Shown here: positions 38,315 to 47,145 of the stretch, piece after piece
How positions within the stretch are numbered: the first letter of the stretch is position 1
How the letters are laid out: each line of letters begins with the position of its first letter
Origin: Neisseria subflava
GTDB taxonomy: Bacteria > Pseudomonadota > Gammaproteobacteria > Burkholderiales > Neisseriaceae
NCBI RefSeq assembly: GCF_024205705.1
Contig: NZ_CP073115.1
Span: forward strand, 1 to 64,000
Reading direction: 5' to 3'
DNA: 64,000 bases
Translations under genes and position numbers: made by a program
The notes under the pieces: model-generated
The model's input: only the letters and a program-made list of their open reading frames with translations
Databases searched by the model: none
What the model was told of the DNA's origin: nothing

Positions 38315-38824
38315 ATGAGTAAAATAGCCGACACCCTCCGTGTCCTCGCCGTAGCCCTGCCGGGTTTCGTGCTGTTGCCGCAAGCGGCGGCGGATGGCGT
38401 GCAGAAAATCGGTTTTATCAATACCGAGCGCGTTTATCAGGAATCCAAGCAGGCGCAAAGCATTCAGATGACTTTGGAAAAAGAGTTCAAAAGCCGTCAA
38501 ACCGTCTTGCAAAAGCTGCAGCAGGAAGGCGAGGCTTTGGAGCAAAAACTGAGTAGCGACAAACTCAGCGACAGCCAAAGGGAAGCGGAAACCCAAAAGT
38601 GGCGCAATCTGGTACAAAAATTCCGCAAGCAGCAGGCCGAGTTGGCTGAAGACTACAACTTGCGCCGCAATGAAGAATTCGCCGCGCTCCAGCAAAATGC
38701 CAACCGCGTCATCGTCGATTTAGCCAAACGCGAAGGTTACGACTTCATCTTGCAGGACGTGATTTACGTCAACGGCCGCTACGACATTACCGACAGCGTT
38801 ATCAAAGCCCTAAACGCACACTGA
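38315..38824 (+). CDS. skp: Skp/OmpH-family periplasmic chaperone
   Basis: 169 residues from ATG 38315 (MSKIADTLRVLAVALPGF), preceded by AAGGA; in-frame codons upstream run through a DUS and have no signal-peptide logic. Signal cleavage is likely after QAAA (about residue 26), then KIGFINTERVYQESKQAQSI, the family N-terminal strand. A long coiled-coil follows (about 50-130, rich in Glu/Lys/Gln), forming the tentacles that hold unfolded outer-membrane proteins on the way to BamA. Classical place between bamA and lpxD. Confidence 0.93.
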   Translation: MSKIADTLRVLAVALPGFVLLPQAAADGVQKIGFINTERVYQESKQAQSIQMTLEKEFKSRQTVLQKLQQEGEALEQKLSSDKLSDSQREAETQKWRNLVQKFRKQQAELAEDYNLRRNEEFAALQQNANRVIVDLAKREGYDFILQDVIYVNGRYDITDSVIKALNAH

Positions 38825-38863
38825 CCCTGCTCGGCAGCGAATGCAACCATACAGACAAACCTA

Positions 38864-38903
38864 AGGCCGTCTGAAACCCAAACCGGCATCTTTCAGACGG
38901 CCT
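38864..38903. terminator. DUS pair between ompH and lpxD
   Basis: AGGCCGTCTGAAA and TTTCAGACGGCCT over a 14-base loop. Confidence 0.55.
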
Positions 38904-38925
38904 GACATCTTGACGGCAGATTATC

Positions 38926-39966
38926 ATGACTTCACAAGCATACACCCTGTCCCAAATCGTTTCCCAACTCGGCGGCGAATGGAAAGGCGAAGACATCGCC
39001 ATTACCGCTGTCCGTCCGTTGGATCAGGCGCAGGCGAAACACATCAGCTTTTTGGCCAATCCGAAATACAAAGCCGAAGTACACGACAGCCGGGCAGGCG
39101 CAGTGATTGTGTCGCCGAAAGCCGCAGACGAATTTGCAGGCCGCAACCTGATTGTGGCTGCCGACCCTTATCTTTATTTTGCCAAAGTAGCACGATTGTT
39201 CTCGCCGATTGTCAAAGCACAGGGCGGCGTACATCCGACCGCCGTTGTCGAGGCAAGCGCCAAAGTGCCGGCGAGCTGCGAAATCGGCGCGAATGCCTAT
39301 ATCGGCGCGAATGCCGTATTGGGCGAAGGCTGCCGTATTTTGGCCAATGCCGTTGTCCAACATGATTGCACGTTGGGCGATGAAGTCGTGCTGCATCCCA
39401 ACGCCGTCATCTATTACGGCTGCACTTTGGGCAACCGTGTTGAAATCCACAGCGGCGCAGTCATCGGCGCAGACGGTTTCGGCTTGGCCTTTGCCGGCGA
39501 TTCATGGTTTAAAATTCCGCAAACCGGCGCAGTCACGCTGGGCGATGATGTGGAAATCGGTTCGAACACCAATATCGACCGCGGCGCAATGAGCGACACG
39601 ACCGTCGGCAACGGCACCAAAATCGACAACCAAGTCCAAATCGGCCACAACTGCAAAATCGGTTCGCACACCGTTATCGCCGCCAAAACCGGCATTTCCG
39701 GCAGCGTCACCATCGGCAATTATTGTATTATCGGCGGCGGTGTCGGCACGGTCGGACACATTGAAATCGCCGATAAAACCACCATCGGCGGCGGTACATC
39801 CGTTACCCACAGCATTACCGAAAGCGGCCAGCATTTGGCCGGTATTTTCCCGATGTCGGGCTACAAAGACTGGGCGCGCAATGCCGTTTATATCCACCGT
39901 TTGAGCGAAATGAACAAACGCCTCAAAACGCTGGAAAAACAGCTTGCCGACAGCGACGAAGCCTAA
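38926..39966 (+). CDS. lpxD: UDP-3-O-(3-hydroxyacyl)glucosamine N-acyltransferase
   Basis: Third acylation step of lipid A. 346 residues. N-terminal uridine-binding domain (about 1-100) then a left-handed beta-helix of hexapeptide repeats (IGANAYIGANAVLGEG and onward to about 300). Catalytic His lies in the QIGHNCKIGSHTVIAAK turn. C-terminal helix RLSEMNKRLKTLEKQLA is a short coiled coil. Confidence 0.97.
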   Translation: MTSQAYTLSQIVSQLGGEWKGEDIAITAVRPLDQAQAKHISFLANPKYKAEVHDSRAGAVIVSPKAADEFAGRNLIVAADPYLYFAKVARLFSPIVKAQGGVHPTAVVEASAKVPASCEIGANAYIGANAVLGEGCRILANAVVQHDCTLGDEVVLHPNAVIYYGCTLGNRVEIHSGAVIGADGFGLAFAGDSWFKIPQTGAVTLGDDVEIGSNTNIDRGAMSDTTVGNGTKIDNQVQIGHNCKIGSHTVIAAKTGISGSVTIGNYCIIGGGVGTVGHIEIADKTTIGGGTSVTHSITESGQHLAGIFPMSGYKDWARNAVYIHRLSEMNKRLKTLEKQLADSDEA

Positions 39967-40039
39967 AGGCGGCGCAAACAGTCCGCGCCCCGCATCCGAA
40001 TACGTTTAAACCCAATACAAATAAGGAAAGACGAACATC

Positions 40040-40489
40040 ATGGACGTACAACTCCCGATCGAAGCCAAAGACATTCAAAAACTTATCCCACACCGTTATC
40101 CGTTTTTGCAACTTGACCGCATTACTGCGTTCGAACCGATGAAAACCCTGACTGCAATTAAAAACGTCACCATGAACGAGCCGCAGTTCCAAGGCCACTT
40201 TCCCGACCTGCCCGTGATGCCAGGCGTGCTGATCATCGAAGCCATGGCGCAAGCGTGCGGTACACTCGCCATCCTCAGCGAAGGCGGCCGCAAAGAAAAC
40301 GAATTCTTCTTCTTCGCCGGTATTGACGACGCCCGTTTCAAACGCCAAGTCATACCCGGCGACCAACTGGTTTTTGAAGTCGAGCTGTTGACCAACAAAC
40401 GCGGTATCGGCAAATTCAACGCCGTTGCCAAAGTCGACGGCCAAGTTGCCGTTGAAGCCGTGATTATGTGCGCCAAACGCGTGGTGTAA
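40040..40489 (+). CDS. fabZ: 3-hydroxyacyl-ACP dehydratase FabZ
   Basis: 149 residues, hot-dog fold, fatty-acid elongation. ATG 40040 after AAGGAAAG. Catalytic His in QGHFPDLPVMPG and Glu in GVLIIEAMAQ are present. Lies between lpxD and lpxA, where it draws on the same hydroxyacyl-ACP pool as lipid A synthesis. Confidence 0.97.
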   Translation: MDVQLPIEAKDIQKLIPHRYPFLQLDRITAFEPMKTLTAIKNVTMNEPQFQGHFPDLPVMPGVLIIEAMAQACGTLAILSEGGRKENEFFFFAGIDDARFKRQVIPGDQLVFEVELLTNKRGIGKFNAVAKVDGQVAVEAVIMCAKRVV

Positions 40490-40498
40490 GAATGGGAC

Positions 40499-40524
40499 AG
40501 GCCGTCTGAGCGTTCAGACGGCAT
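40499..40524. terminator. Mixed-dialect DUS pair between fabZ and lpxA
   Basis: AGGCCGTCTGA (AG type) faces TTCAGACGGCAT (reverse AT type). Confidence 0.5.
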
Positions 40525-40563
40525 CTTGCAGGTAATACCTGTATCAGACAGCAAGGAGACAGC

Positions 40564-41340
40564 ATGACCCTTATCCATCCGACCGCCGTCATCGACCCTA
40601 AAGCCGAACTCGACTCCAGCGTCAAAGTCGGCCCATACAGCATCATCGGCCCCAATGTGCAAATCAGTGCGAATACCGAAATCGGTCCGCACGTCGTCAT
40701 CAACGGCCATACGACCATCGGTGAAAACAACCGCATTTTCCAATTTGCCAGCCTCGGCGAGATTCCGCAGGACAAAAAATACCGCGACGAGCCGACCAAG
40801 CTGATTATCGGCAACGGCAACACCATCCGCGAATTTACGACGTTCAACCTCGGCACGGTCACCGGCATCGGCGAAACCCGTATCGGCGACGACAACTGGA
40901 TTATGGCCTACTGCCACCTCGCCCATGACTGCGTGGTCGGCAACCATACCATCTTCGCCAACAACGCCTCACTCGCAGGCCACGTTACCATCGGCGACTA
41001 CGTCGTCTTGGGCGGCTACACGCTGGTGTTCCAATTCTGCCAAATCGGCGACTACGCCATGACCGCGTTTGCCGCCGGCGTACACAAAGACGTACCGCCG
41101 TACTTTATGGCTGCAGGCTACCGCGCCGAACCGGCCGGCCTCAACAGCGAAGGTATGCGCCGCAACGGGTTCACCGCCGAACAGATTGCCTCTGTCAAAG
41201 ATGCGTATAAAACCATTTACCATCGCGGCATTCCGTTTGAAGAAGCCAAAGCAGATATTCTGAAACGCGCCGAAACACAAAGCGAATTGGCGGTATTTAA
41301 AGACTTTTTTGCACAATCCACACGCGGCATTATCCGTTGA
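40564..41340 (+). CDS. lpxA: UDP-N-acetylglucosamine acyltransferase
   Basis: First step of lipid A synthesis, 258 residues. ATG 40564 follows AAGGAG. Hexapeptide-repeat helix from HPTAVIDPKAELDSSVKVG to about residue 190, catalytic His in YCHLAHDCVVGNHT, and a helical C-terminal domain (ADILKRAETQSELAVF). Followed by a DUS terminator. Confidence 0.97.
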   Translation: MTLIHPTAVIDPKAELDSSVKVGPYSIIGPNVQISANTEIGPHVVINGHTTIGENNRIFQFASLGEIPQDKKYRDEPTKLIIGNGNTIREFTTFNLGTVTGIGETRIGDDNWIMAYCHLAHDCVVGNHTIFANNASLAGHVTIGDYVVLGGYTLVFQFCQIGDYAMTAFAAGVHKDVPPYFMAAGYRAEPAGLNSEGMRRNGFTAEQIASVKDAYKTIYHRGIPFEEAKADILKRAETQSELAVFKDFFAQSTRGIIR

Positions 41341-41351
41341 TTGATGGATTG

Positions 41352-41384
41352 AAGGCCGTCTGAAACTTTTTCAGACGGCCTTTG
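41352..41384 (+). terminator. Inverted DUS terminator after lpxA
   Basis: AAGGCCGTCTGAAA and TTTCAGACGGCCTTT. A lone AT-type DUS, ATGCCGTCTGAA, follows at 41434-41445 before lpxB. Confidence 0.65.
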
Positions 41385-41499
41385 GATTGCAAAAATCTGT
41401 GCAGTAGGCAGGTTTCCTGTCCGTTTGCTACTGATGCCGTCTGAAAACGGGCGGACAAATGACCGCCCCAAAATCTTTTAGCTTCCGAACCTCAACAAC

Positions 41500-42675
41500 A
41501 TGAACCCCAATTCTTCCCCTCTTATCGCCATCAGCGTCGGCGAGGCTTCCGGCGACTTGCTTGGCGCACACTTAATCCGTGCCATTAAGGCGCGTTGCCC
41601 GAATGCGCGGTTTACCGGTATCGGCGGCGAGCGCATGAAGGCGGAGGGTTTCGAGAGTTTGTACGATCAGGAAAAGCTGGCAGTGCGCGGTTTTGTTGAG
41701 GTCATCAAACGCCTGCCGCAGATTTTGAAAATCCGCAAAGGGCTGGTGAACGATTTAATCCGCCTCAAGCCGGATGTGTTTATCGGCATCGATGCGCCGG
41801 ACTTTAATCTCGGCGTGGCGGAAAAACTCAAGCAGGCAGGTATTCATACCATTCATTACGTCAGCCCGTCGGTTTGGGCGTGGCGGCGCGAACGGGTCAA
41901 TAAAATCGTGCATCAGGTCAACCGCGTGTTGTGCCTGTTTCCGATGGAGCCGCAGCTTTATATCGATGCCGGCGGCAGAGCCGAGTTTGTCGGCCATCCG
42001 ATGGCGCAAACCATGCCCGTGGAAGCGGATAGGGCGGCGGCACGGCAGAAGCTGGGCGTGCCTGCGGATGTACCCGTGTTTGCCATATTGCCCGGCAGCC
42101 GTGTGAGCGAAATCGATTACATGGCGGCGGTGTTTTTTCAGACGGCCTTATTGCTGCTGAAACGTTATCCGCAGGCACAGTTTTTGCTGCCTGTGGCAAC
42201 GGCCGCAACGCGCAAACGCATTAGCGAAATTTTGGCGCAACCTGAATTTGCCGCCCTTCCCATCACGCTGACCGACAAGCAGTCGGATACGGTTTGCACC
42301 GCTGCCGACGTGGTATTGGTCACCAGCGGTACAGCGACTTTGGAAGTGGCCTTGTGCAAGCGGCCTATGGTTATCAGCTACAAAATTTCGCCGCTGACTT
42401 ATGCGTATGTGAAAAACAAAATCAAAGTGCCGCATGTCGGTTTGCCCAATATTCTGTTGGGTAAAGCCGCCGTTCCCGAGCTGCTGCAACACGACGCCGT
42501 CCCTGAAAAACTGGCGCAGGCCGTGGCAGACTGGTATGACCGCCCTGAAGCCGTGGCCGCGTTGGAACAGGATTTCCACGCCTTGCATCTGCTGTTGAAA
42601 AAAGATACGGCGGCATTGGCGGCGGCGGCAGTATTGGAAGAAGCTGGATTTTCAGACGGCCTGAAAGACAAGTAA
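41500..42675 (+). CDS. lpxB: Lipid A disaccharide synthase
   Basis: Joins UDP-diacylglucosamine and lipid X. 391 residues, GT19 family. N-terminal ISVGEASGDLLGAHLIRA and later SPSVWAWRRERVNKI and VTSGTATLEVALCKRPMVI are the family landmarks. The last residues FSDGLKDK are coded over a reverse DUS, so the C-terminus has been shaped by an uptake sequence. murJ begins 10 bases on. Confidence 0.96.
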   Translation: MNPNSSPLIAISVGEASGDLLGAHLIRAIKARCPNARFTGIGGERMKAEGFESLYDQEKLAVRGFVEVIKRLPQILKIRKGLVNDLIRLKPDVFIGIDAPDFNLGVAEKLKQAGIHTIHYVSPSVWAWRRERVNKIVHQVNRVLCLFPMEPQLYIDAGGRAEFVGHPMAQTMPVEADRAAARQKLGVPADVPVFAILPGSRVSEIDYMAAVFFQTALLLLKRYPQAQFLLPVATAATRKRISEILAQPEFAALPITLTDKQSDTVCTAADVVLVTSGTATLEVALCKRPMVISYKISPLTYAYVKNKIKVPHVGLPNILLGKAAVPELLQHDAVPEKLAQAVADWYDRPEAVAALEQDFHALHLLLKKDTAALAAAAVLEEAGFSDGLKDK

Positions 42676-42684
42676 GGAAAATAC

Positions 42685-44223
42685 ATGAATTTATTGGGAG
42701 CCTTGGCCAAGGTTGGCAGCCTGACGATGGTGTCGCGCATTTTGGGCTTTGTACGCGATACGATTATCGCCCGTGCGTTTGGTGCAGGCATGGCGACGGA
42801 TGCGTTTTTTGTCGCGTTTAAACTGCCCAACCTGCTGCGGCGCGTGTTTGCAGAGGGCGCATTTGCCCAAGCCTTCGTACCGATTTTGGCGGAATACAAG
42901 GAAACCCGCTCTCCCGAAGCCACGCAGGCGTTTGTGCGCCATGTGGCCGGTATGTTGTCGTTTGTGTTGGTTATCGTTACCGCGCTGGGTATACTTGCCG
43001 CGCCGTGGGTGATTTATGTTTCCGCGCCCGGTTTTGCCAAAGAAGCCGATAAGTTTCAGCTTTCCATCGACCTGCTGCGGGTGACGTTTCCTTATATCTT
43101 TTTGATTTCTTTGTCGTCTTTTGTCGGCTCAATACTCAATTCCTATCATAAATTCGGCATTCCTGCCTTTACGCCGACTTTTTTGAACATCTCCTTTATC
43201 GTCTTTTCCCTGTTTTTTGTACCGTATTTCGATCCTCCTGTTATGGCTTTGGCGTGGGCGGTATTTGTCGGCGGCGTGTTGCAGCTGGTGTTCCAACTGC
43301 CTTGGTTGGCAAAATTGGGCTTCTTGAAAATGCCCAAACTCAGCTTTAAAGACGCAGCGGTCAACCGCGTGATGAAACAGATGGCGCCGGCTATTTTGGG
43401 CGTGAGCGTGGCGCAGATTTCCTTGGTTATCAACACCATTTTCGCCTCGTTTTTGCAGTCCGGCAGCGTGTCATGGATGTATTACGCCGACCGACTGATG
43501 GAATTGCCTACCGGTGTTTTGGGCGTGGCACTCGGTACGATTTTGCTGCCCACCTTGTCCAAACACGCCGCCAGTCAGGATACCGAGCAGTTTTCCGGCC
43601 TGCTCGACTGGGGTTTGCGCCTGTGCATGCTGCTGACCCTGCCTGCCGCCGTCGGCCTTGCCGTGTTGTCTTTCCCTCTGGTTACGACCTTGTTCATGTA
43701 CCGTGAATTTACACTGCACGACGCGCAAATGACCCAACATGCGCTGATTGCCTACTCCTTCGGCTTGATCGGTCTGATTATGATTAAAGTGTTGGCACCC
43801 GGCTTCTATGCCCGCCAAAACATCAAAACTCCCGTTAAAGTCGCTATTTTCACGCTGATTTGCACGCAGTTGATGAACCTCGCTTTCATTTCGCCGCTTA
43901 AACACGTCGGCCTGTCCCTTGCTATCGGTTTGGGCGCGTGTCTGAATGCAGGTTTGCTGTTTTTCCTTTTGCGCAAACACGGCATCTACCGTCCCGGCAA
44001 AGGTTGGGCAGCGTTTTTGGTCAAAATGGTCATCTCTTTGGTCGTCATGGGCGGCGGTTTGTGGGTGGCGCAATCTTATCTGCCGTTTGAATGGGTGCAC
44101 GTCGGTGGCTTTAAAAAAGCAGGCCAACTCTGCGTCCTGATTGCCTTGGGAGGTGGCCTCTACTTTGTTTCCCTCGCCGCGCTCGGCTTCCGTCCGCACC
44201 ATTTCCGCCGAGTAGAAAAATAA
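42685..44223 (+). CDS. murJ: Lipid II flippase MurJ
   Basis: 512 residues with about 14 transmembrane helices (MOP superfamily). N-terminus LLGALAKVGSLTMVSRILGF followed by VRDTIIARAFGAGMATDAFF, the most conserved region, and the Arg/Asp residues of the central cavity are present. Moves lipid II across the inner membrane for peptidoglycan synthesis, the process fed by uppS in the same cluster. Last gene of the cluster. Confidence 0.95.
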   Translation: MNLLGALAKVGSLTMVSRILGFVRDTIIARAFGAGMATDAFFVAFKLPNLLRRVFAEGAFAQAFVPILAEYKETRSPEATQAFVRHVAGMLSFVLVIVTALGILAAPWVIYVSAPGFAKEADKFQLSIDLLRVTFPYIFLISLSSFVGSILNSYHKFGIPAFTPTFLNISFIVFSLFFVPYFDPPVMALAWAVFVGGVLQLVFQLPWLAKLGFLKMPKLSFKDAAVNRVMKQMAPAILGVSVAQISLVINTIFASFLQSGSVSWMYYADRLMELPTGVLGVALGTILLPTLSKHAASQDTEQFSGLLDWGLRLCMLLTLPAAVGLAVLSFPLVTTLFMYREFTLHDAQMTQHALIAYSFGLIGLIMIKVLAPGFYARQNIKTPVKVAIFTLICTQLMNLAFISPLKHVGLSLAIGLGACLNAGLLFFLLRKHGIYRPGKGWAAFLVKMVISLVVMGGGLWVAQSYLPFEWVHVGGFKKAGQLCVLIALGGGLYFVSLAALGFRPHHFRRVEK

Positions 44224-44265
44224 GCAGCCGCAGGGCGTATGTGCTTAGCTTAAAGACTATTCGCT

Positions 44266-44301
44266 AAAAAGGCCGTCTGAAACATTTTCAGACGGCCTTT
44301 T
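44266..44301. terminator. Bidirectional DUS terminator between murJ and thiC
   Basis: AAAAAGGCCGTCTGAAA pairs with TTTCAGACGGCCTTTT; A and T runs on the two sides let it end both convergent genes. Confidence 0.8.
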
Positions 44302-44314
44302 CTTGCTTTACGTT

Positions 44315-46204
44315 TTAACTGTAAAGCTTCGCTCCTTTTTTGACGAACTCAATCGCTTTTTCTTCCATGCCTTGCTGTTGGGCTTTTTGCTTGTCGGCGT
44401 AGTCGCGCACTTCCTGCGTAATTTTCATCGAGCAGAATTTGGGGCCACACATTGAGCAGAAGTGGGCGATTTTCGCGCCTTCGGCGGGCAGGGTTTCGTC
44501 GTGGAAGCTCTCGGCGCGTTCGGGGTCGAGGCTGAGGCGGAATTGGTCGCGCCAGCGGAATTCGAAACGCGCCTTGCTCAGGGCGTTGTCGCGCAGCTGT
44601 GCGCCCGGCCAGCCTTTGGCGAGGTCGGCGGCGTGGGCGGCGAGTTTGTAGGTGATGATGCCGGTGCGCACGTCTTCTTTGTCGGGCAGGCCGAGATGCT
44701 CTTTCGGGGTAACGTAGCAGAGCATGGCGGTGCCGTACCAGCCGATATTGGTCGCGCCTATGCCCGAGGTGATGTGGTCGTAGCCGGGGGCGATGTCGGT
44801 AACGAGCGGGCCGAGTGTGTAGAAAGGCGCTTCAAAGCAGTGTTGCAGCTCTTCGGTCATGTTTTCTTTCACGCGTTGCAACGGTACATGGCCCGGGCCT
44901 TCGATCATGACTTGTACGTCGTGTTTCCACGCTTTGGCGGTCAATTCGCCCAAGGTGTGCAGCTCGGCAAATTGGGATTCGTCGTTGGCATCGGCAATGC
45001 AGCCGGGGCGCAGGCCGTCGCCGAGGCTGAACGACACGTCGTAGGCTTTCATAATTTCGCAGATTTCGTCGAAATGCGTGTAGAGGAAGTTTTCCTGATG
45101 ATGGGCAAGACACCATTTCGCCATGATGGAGCCGCCGCGCGATACGATGCCTGTGAGGCGGTCGGCCGTCATTGGCACATAGCGCAGCAATACGCCTGCG
45201 TGCAGGGTGAAATAGTCCACGCCTTGTTCTGCCTGCTCGATTAAGGTATCGCGCACCAAATCCCAAGTCAGGTCTTCGGCGATGCCGCCGGTTTTTTCCA
45301 AAGCTTGGTAAATCGGCACCGTGCCGATGGGGACGGGCGCGTTGCGGATAATCCATTCGCGCGTTTCGTGGATGTGCGCGCCTGTGGATAAGTCCATAAT
45401 CGTGTCTGCGCCCCAACGCAGCGACCACACCATTTTTTCGACTTCTTCGGTCAGGCTGGAAGTGACGGCGGAGTTGCCCAAGTTGCCGTTGATTTTGACG
45501 CGGAAGTTGCGGCCGATAATCATCGGTTCGAGTTCGGGATGGTTGATGTTGGCAGGGATAATTGCGCGTCCGGTGGCGATTTCTTGGCGCACGAATTCGG
45601 GCGTGATTTGGTCGGGATGGGTTGGGATATTCGCGCCGAAACTTTGCCCTGCGTGTTGTTTCAAGAGCTTGGCGTATTCGGGTCGTCTGAAAAGCTCGTC
45701 CAGCTTCATGCGTTCGCGTATGGCGACAAACTCCATTTCCGGCGTGATAATGCCTTGGCGCGCATAGTGAAGCTGGGTTACATTGCGGCCTGCTTTGGCG
45801 CGGCGCGGGCGGGTAATTTGGTTGAAACGCAGATGGGCGGTTTTCGGATCGTGCGCACGTTCGGTGCCGTATTCGCTCGACAGGGTAGGCAGGATTTCGG
45901 TATCGCCGCGTTCATCCAGCCATGCGGTGCGGACGTGCGGCAGCCCTTGTTTTAGGTCGATGTGCGCCGCCGGATCGCCGTATGCGCCGCTGGTGTCGTA
46001 CACCGGAATAGGCGGATTGGCTTCCGTACCTTGCGCCGTGTAGGTATCGTCCTGACGGATTTCGCGCAAAGGTACTCGGATGTCAGCGCGGCTGCCCGGA
46101 ATATAGACGCGGTCGGAATTGGGATATTGGAAGCGGATGCCGATGTCTTCGCTCAAGTCGGAAAGACGGCGCGCCTCATCGCCGGTTTTTTTAGCGGTAG
46201 TCAT
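44315..46204 (-). CDS. thiC: Phosphomethylpyrimidine synthase ThiC
   Basis: Radical-SAM enzyme that turns aminoimidazole ribotide into the thiamine pyrimidine. 629 residues from ATG 46204 (MTTAKKTGDEARRLSDLSED) with GGAGC upstream; the frame runs further up into the riboswitch leader but without family support. The [4Fe-4S] motif near the C-terminus is CSMCGPKFC, and IMEGPGHVPL-type and GAHIHETREWIIRN blocks are intact. The leader carries a TPP riboswitch. Confidence 0.96.
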   Translation of the reverse strand: MTTAKKTGDEARRLSDLSEDIGIRFQYPNSDRVYIPGSRADIRVPLREIRQDDTYTAQGTEANPPIPVYDTSGAYGDPAAHIDLKQGLPHVRTAWLDERGDTEILPTLSSEYGTERAHDPKTAHLRFNQITRPRRAKAGRNVTQLHYARQGIITPEMEFVAIRERMKLDELFRRPEYAKLLKQHAGQSFGANIPTHPDQITPEFVRQEIATGRAIIPANINHPELEPMIIGRNFRVKINGNLGNSAVTSSLTEEVEKMVWSLRWGADTIMDLSTGAHIHETREWIIRNAPVPIGTVPIYQALEKTGGIAEDLTWDLVRDTLIEQAEQGVDYFTLHAGVLLRYVPMTADRLTGIVSRGGSIMAKWCLAHHQENFLYTHFDEICEIMKAYDVSFSLGDGLRPGCIADANDESQFAELHTLGELTAKAWKHDVQVMIEGPGHVPLQRVKENMTEELQHCFEAPFYTLGPLVTDIAPGYDHITSGIGATNIGWYGTAMLCYVTPKEHLGLPDKEDVRTGIITYKLAAHAADLAKGWPGAQLRDNALSKARFEFRWRDQFRLSLDPERAESFHDETLPAEGAKIAHFCSMCGPKFCSMKITQEVRDYADKQKAQQQGMEEKAIEFVKKGAKLYS

Positions 46205-46311
46205 AAAAAATTGCTCCTGTTTCTCAGTTATAAAATGGAAACAGGAGCATTGCTTTTTTTCAGACGGCCTTGTGGATATCTTCAATCAACCGTTTAAAAT
46301 CACATTTGCCG

Positions 46312-46392
46312 AAACTCCCCACGCAGGTATTATCCTGTTCGGGTGTAAAGGGTATTTCTCAGCCGCTCGGTTTGAAAGCAGCACCCCTGTTT
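46312..46392 (-). promoter_or_regulatory. TPP riboswitch (THI element) upstream of thiC
   Basis: Read on the minus strand: AGGGGTGC, then GGCTGAGAAATACCC, then ACCCGAACAGGATAATACC and TGCGTGGGGAG. The CUGAGA and the GAUAAUACC / GCG-GGGA blocks are the two TPP-binding halves. It lies about 110 bases before the thiC ATG. When thiamine diphosphate binds, thiC expression should fall; a DUS just downstream (46260-46271) may take part in the switch. Confidence 0.93.
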
Positions 46393-46508
46393 CTTTATTA
46401 ACGAAAAATTAAACCATGCGGACGGTTTTTTGTAAAGCGGCGTTTTCGCATTTTCTGTCAAAAACGCTTGACAGCGATTCCGTCTTTCCGTATAGTTACA
46501 ACTTCTGA

Positions 46509-46585
<77 letters not shown>

Positions 46586-46591
46586 CATACT

Positions 46592-46621
46592 AAAAAGACC
46601 GCTTGTATAGCGGTCTTTTTT
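46592..46621 (+). terminator. Terminator of the tRNA-fMet gene
   Basis: AAAAAGACCGC pairs with GCGGTCTTTTT over a short loop, followed by T residues, 6 bases after CCA. Confidence 0.85.
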
Positions 46622-46810
46622 CATGTCTATATCGTCCAATAAAGTCCAAAAATCTCATTAATTTCAATATGTTGTATTTTTGCGATTATTTCCACCATTC
46701 AATTTAGTCTAGCAGTGTCTGCTAGAGTCCAAAACTGTTGTTGGTACATTTGTTGGTACATTTCCTTTGCTACCATTTTTGTACCAATACGAAATCAGAA
46801 AGGTATAGAA

Positions 46811-46991
46811 ATGAACGCACTTTCAGAAGCGAGAATTCGACACGCTGAAACTCCAACCACCATTAAAAAAACTATCAGATGGTCAAGGCCTAGTACTTTT
46901 GCTGCATCCAAACGGCAGCAAATACTGGCGATTTAACTATCGCTTCAATAAAAAGCAGAAAACTTTGGCTATTGGGAAATATCCTAATGAG
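46811..46991 (+). pseudogene. P4-type tyrosine integrase, N-terminal remnant
   Basis: ATG 46811 gives MNALSEARIRHA; after a frameshift near 46845 the sequence continues LQPPLKKLSDGQGLVLLL, then HPNGSKYWRFNYRFNKKQ and KTLAIGKYPNEPF. This is the start of a P4-family integrase (DUF4102-type arm-binding domain). It is cut after about 65 residues by an IS1106-end remnant, so the catalytic domain is lost. It sits 226 bases downstream of the tRNA-fMet gene, the usual arrangement for islands integrated at a tRNA 3' end. A perfect 8-base inverted repeat TCTAGCAG/CTGCTAGA (46708-46726) lies upstream. No downstream att copy was found. Confidence 0.8.
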
Positions 46992-47042
46992 CCCTTTGCA
47001 AAATCCTCTAAATGTCTTGGTGAGGATTCTGCAAAGGTCTTC
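46990..47042. repeat. IS1106-end-derived palindromic remnant
   Basis: CCCTTTGCAAAATCC at the left and GGATTCTGCAAAGGTC at the right are diverged copies of the IS1106 terminal repeat in inverted orientation, enclosing TAAATGTCTTGGTG, which matches the reverse of bases just inside the IS1106 left end (27670-27685). It looks like a 50-base miniature made from IS ends. It truncates the integrase. Confidence 0.7.
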
Positions 47043-47145
47043 AAGTGTAAGGCAAAAAAGCTTTGCTTCGTAGTTTGAAATTAGAAGCCTAAAGGAAAAA
47101 AATAAAGGCATATACGTATCACGCATATGCCTTTATTTTTTATAT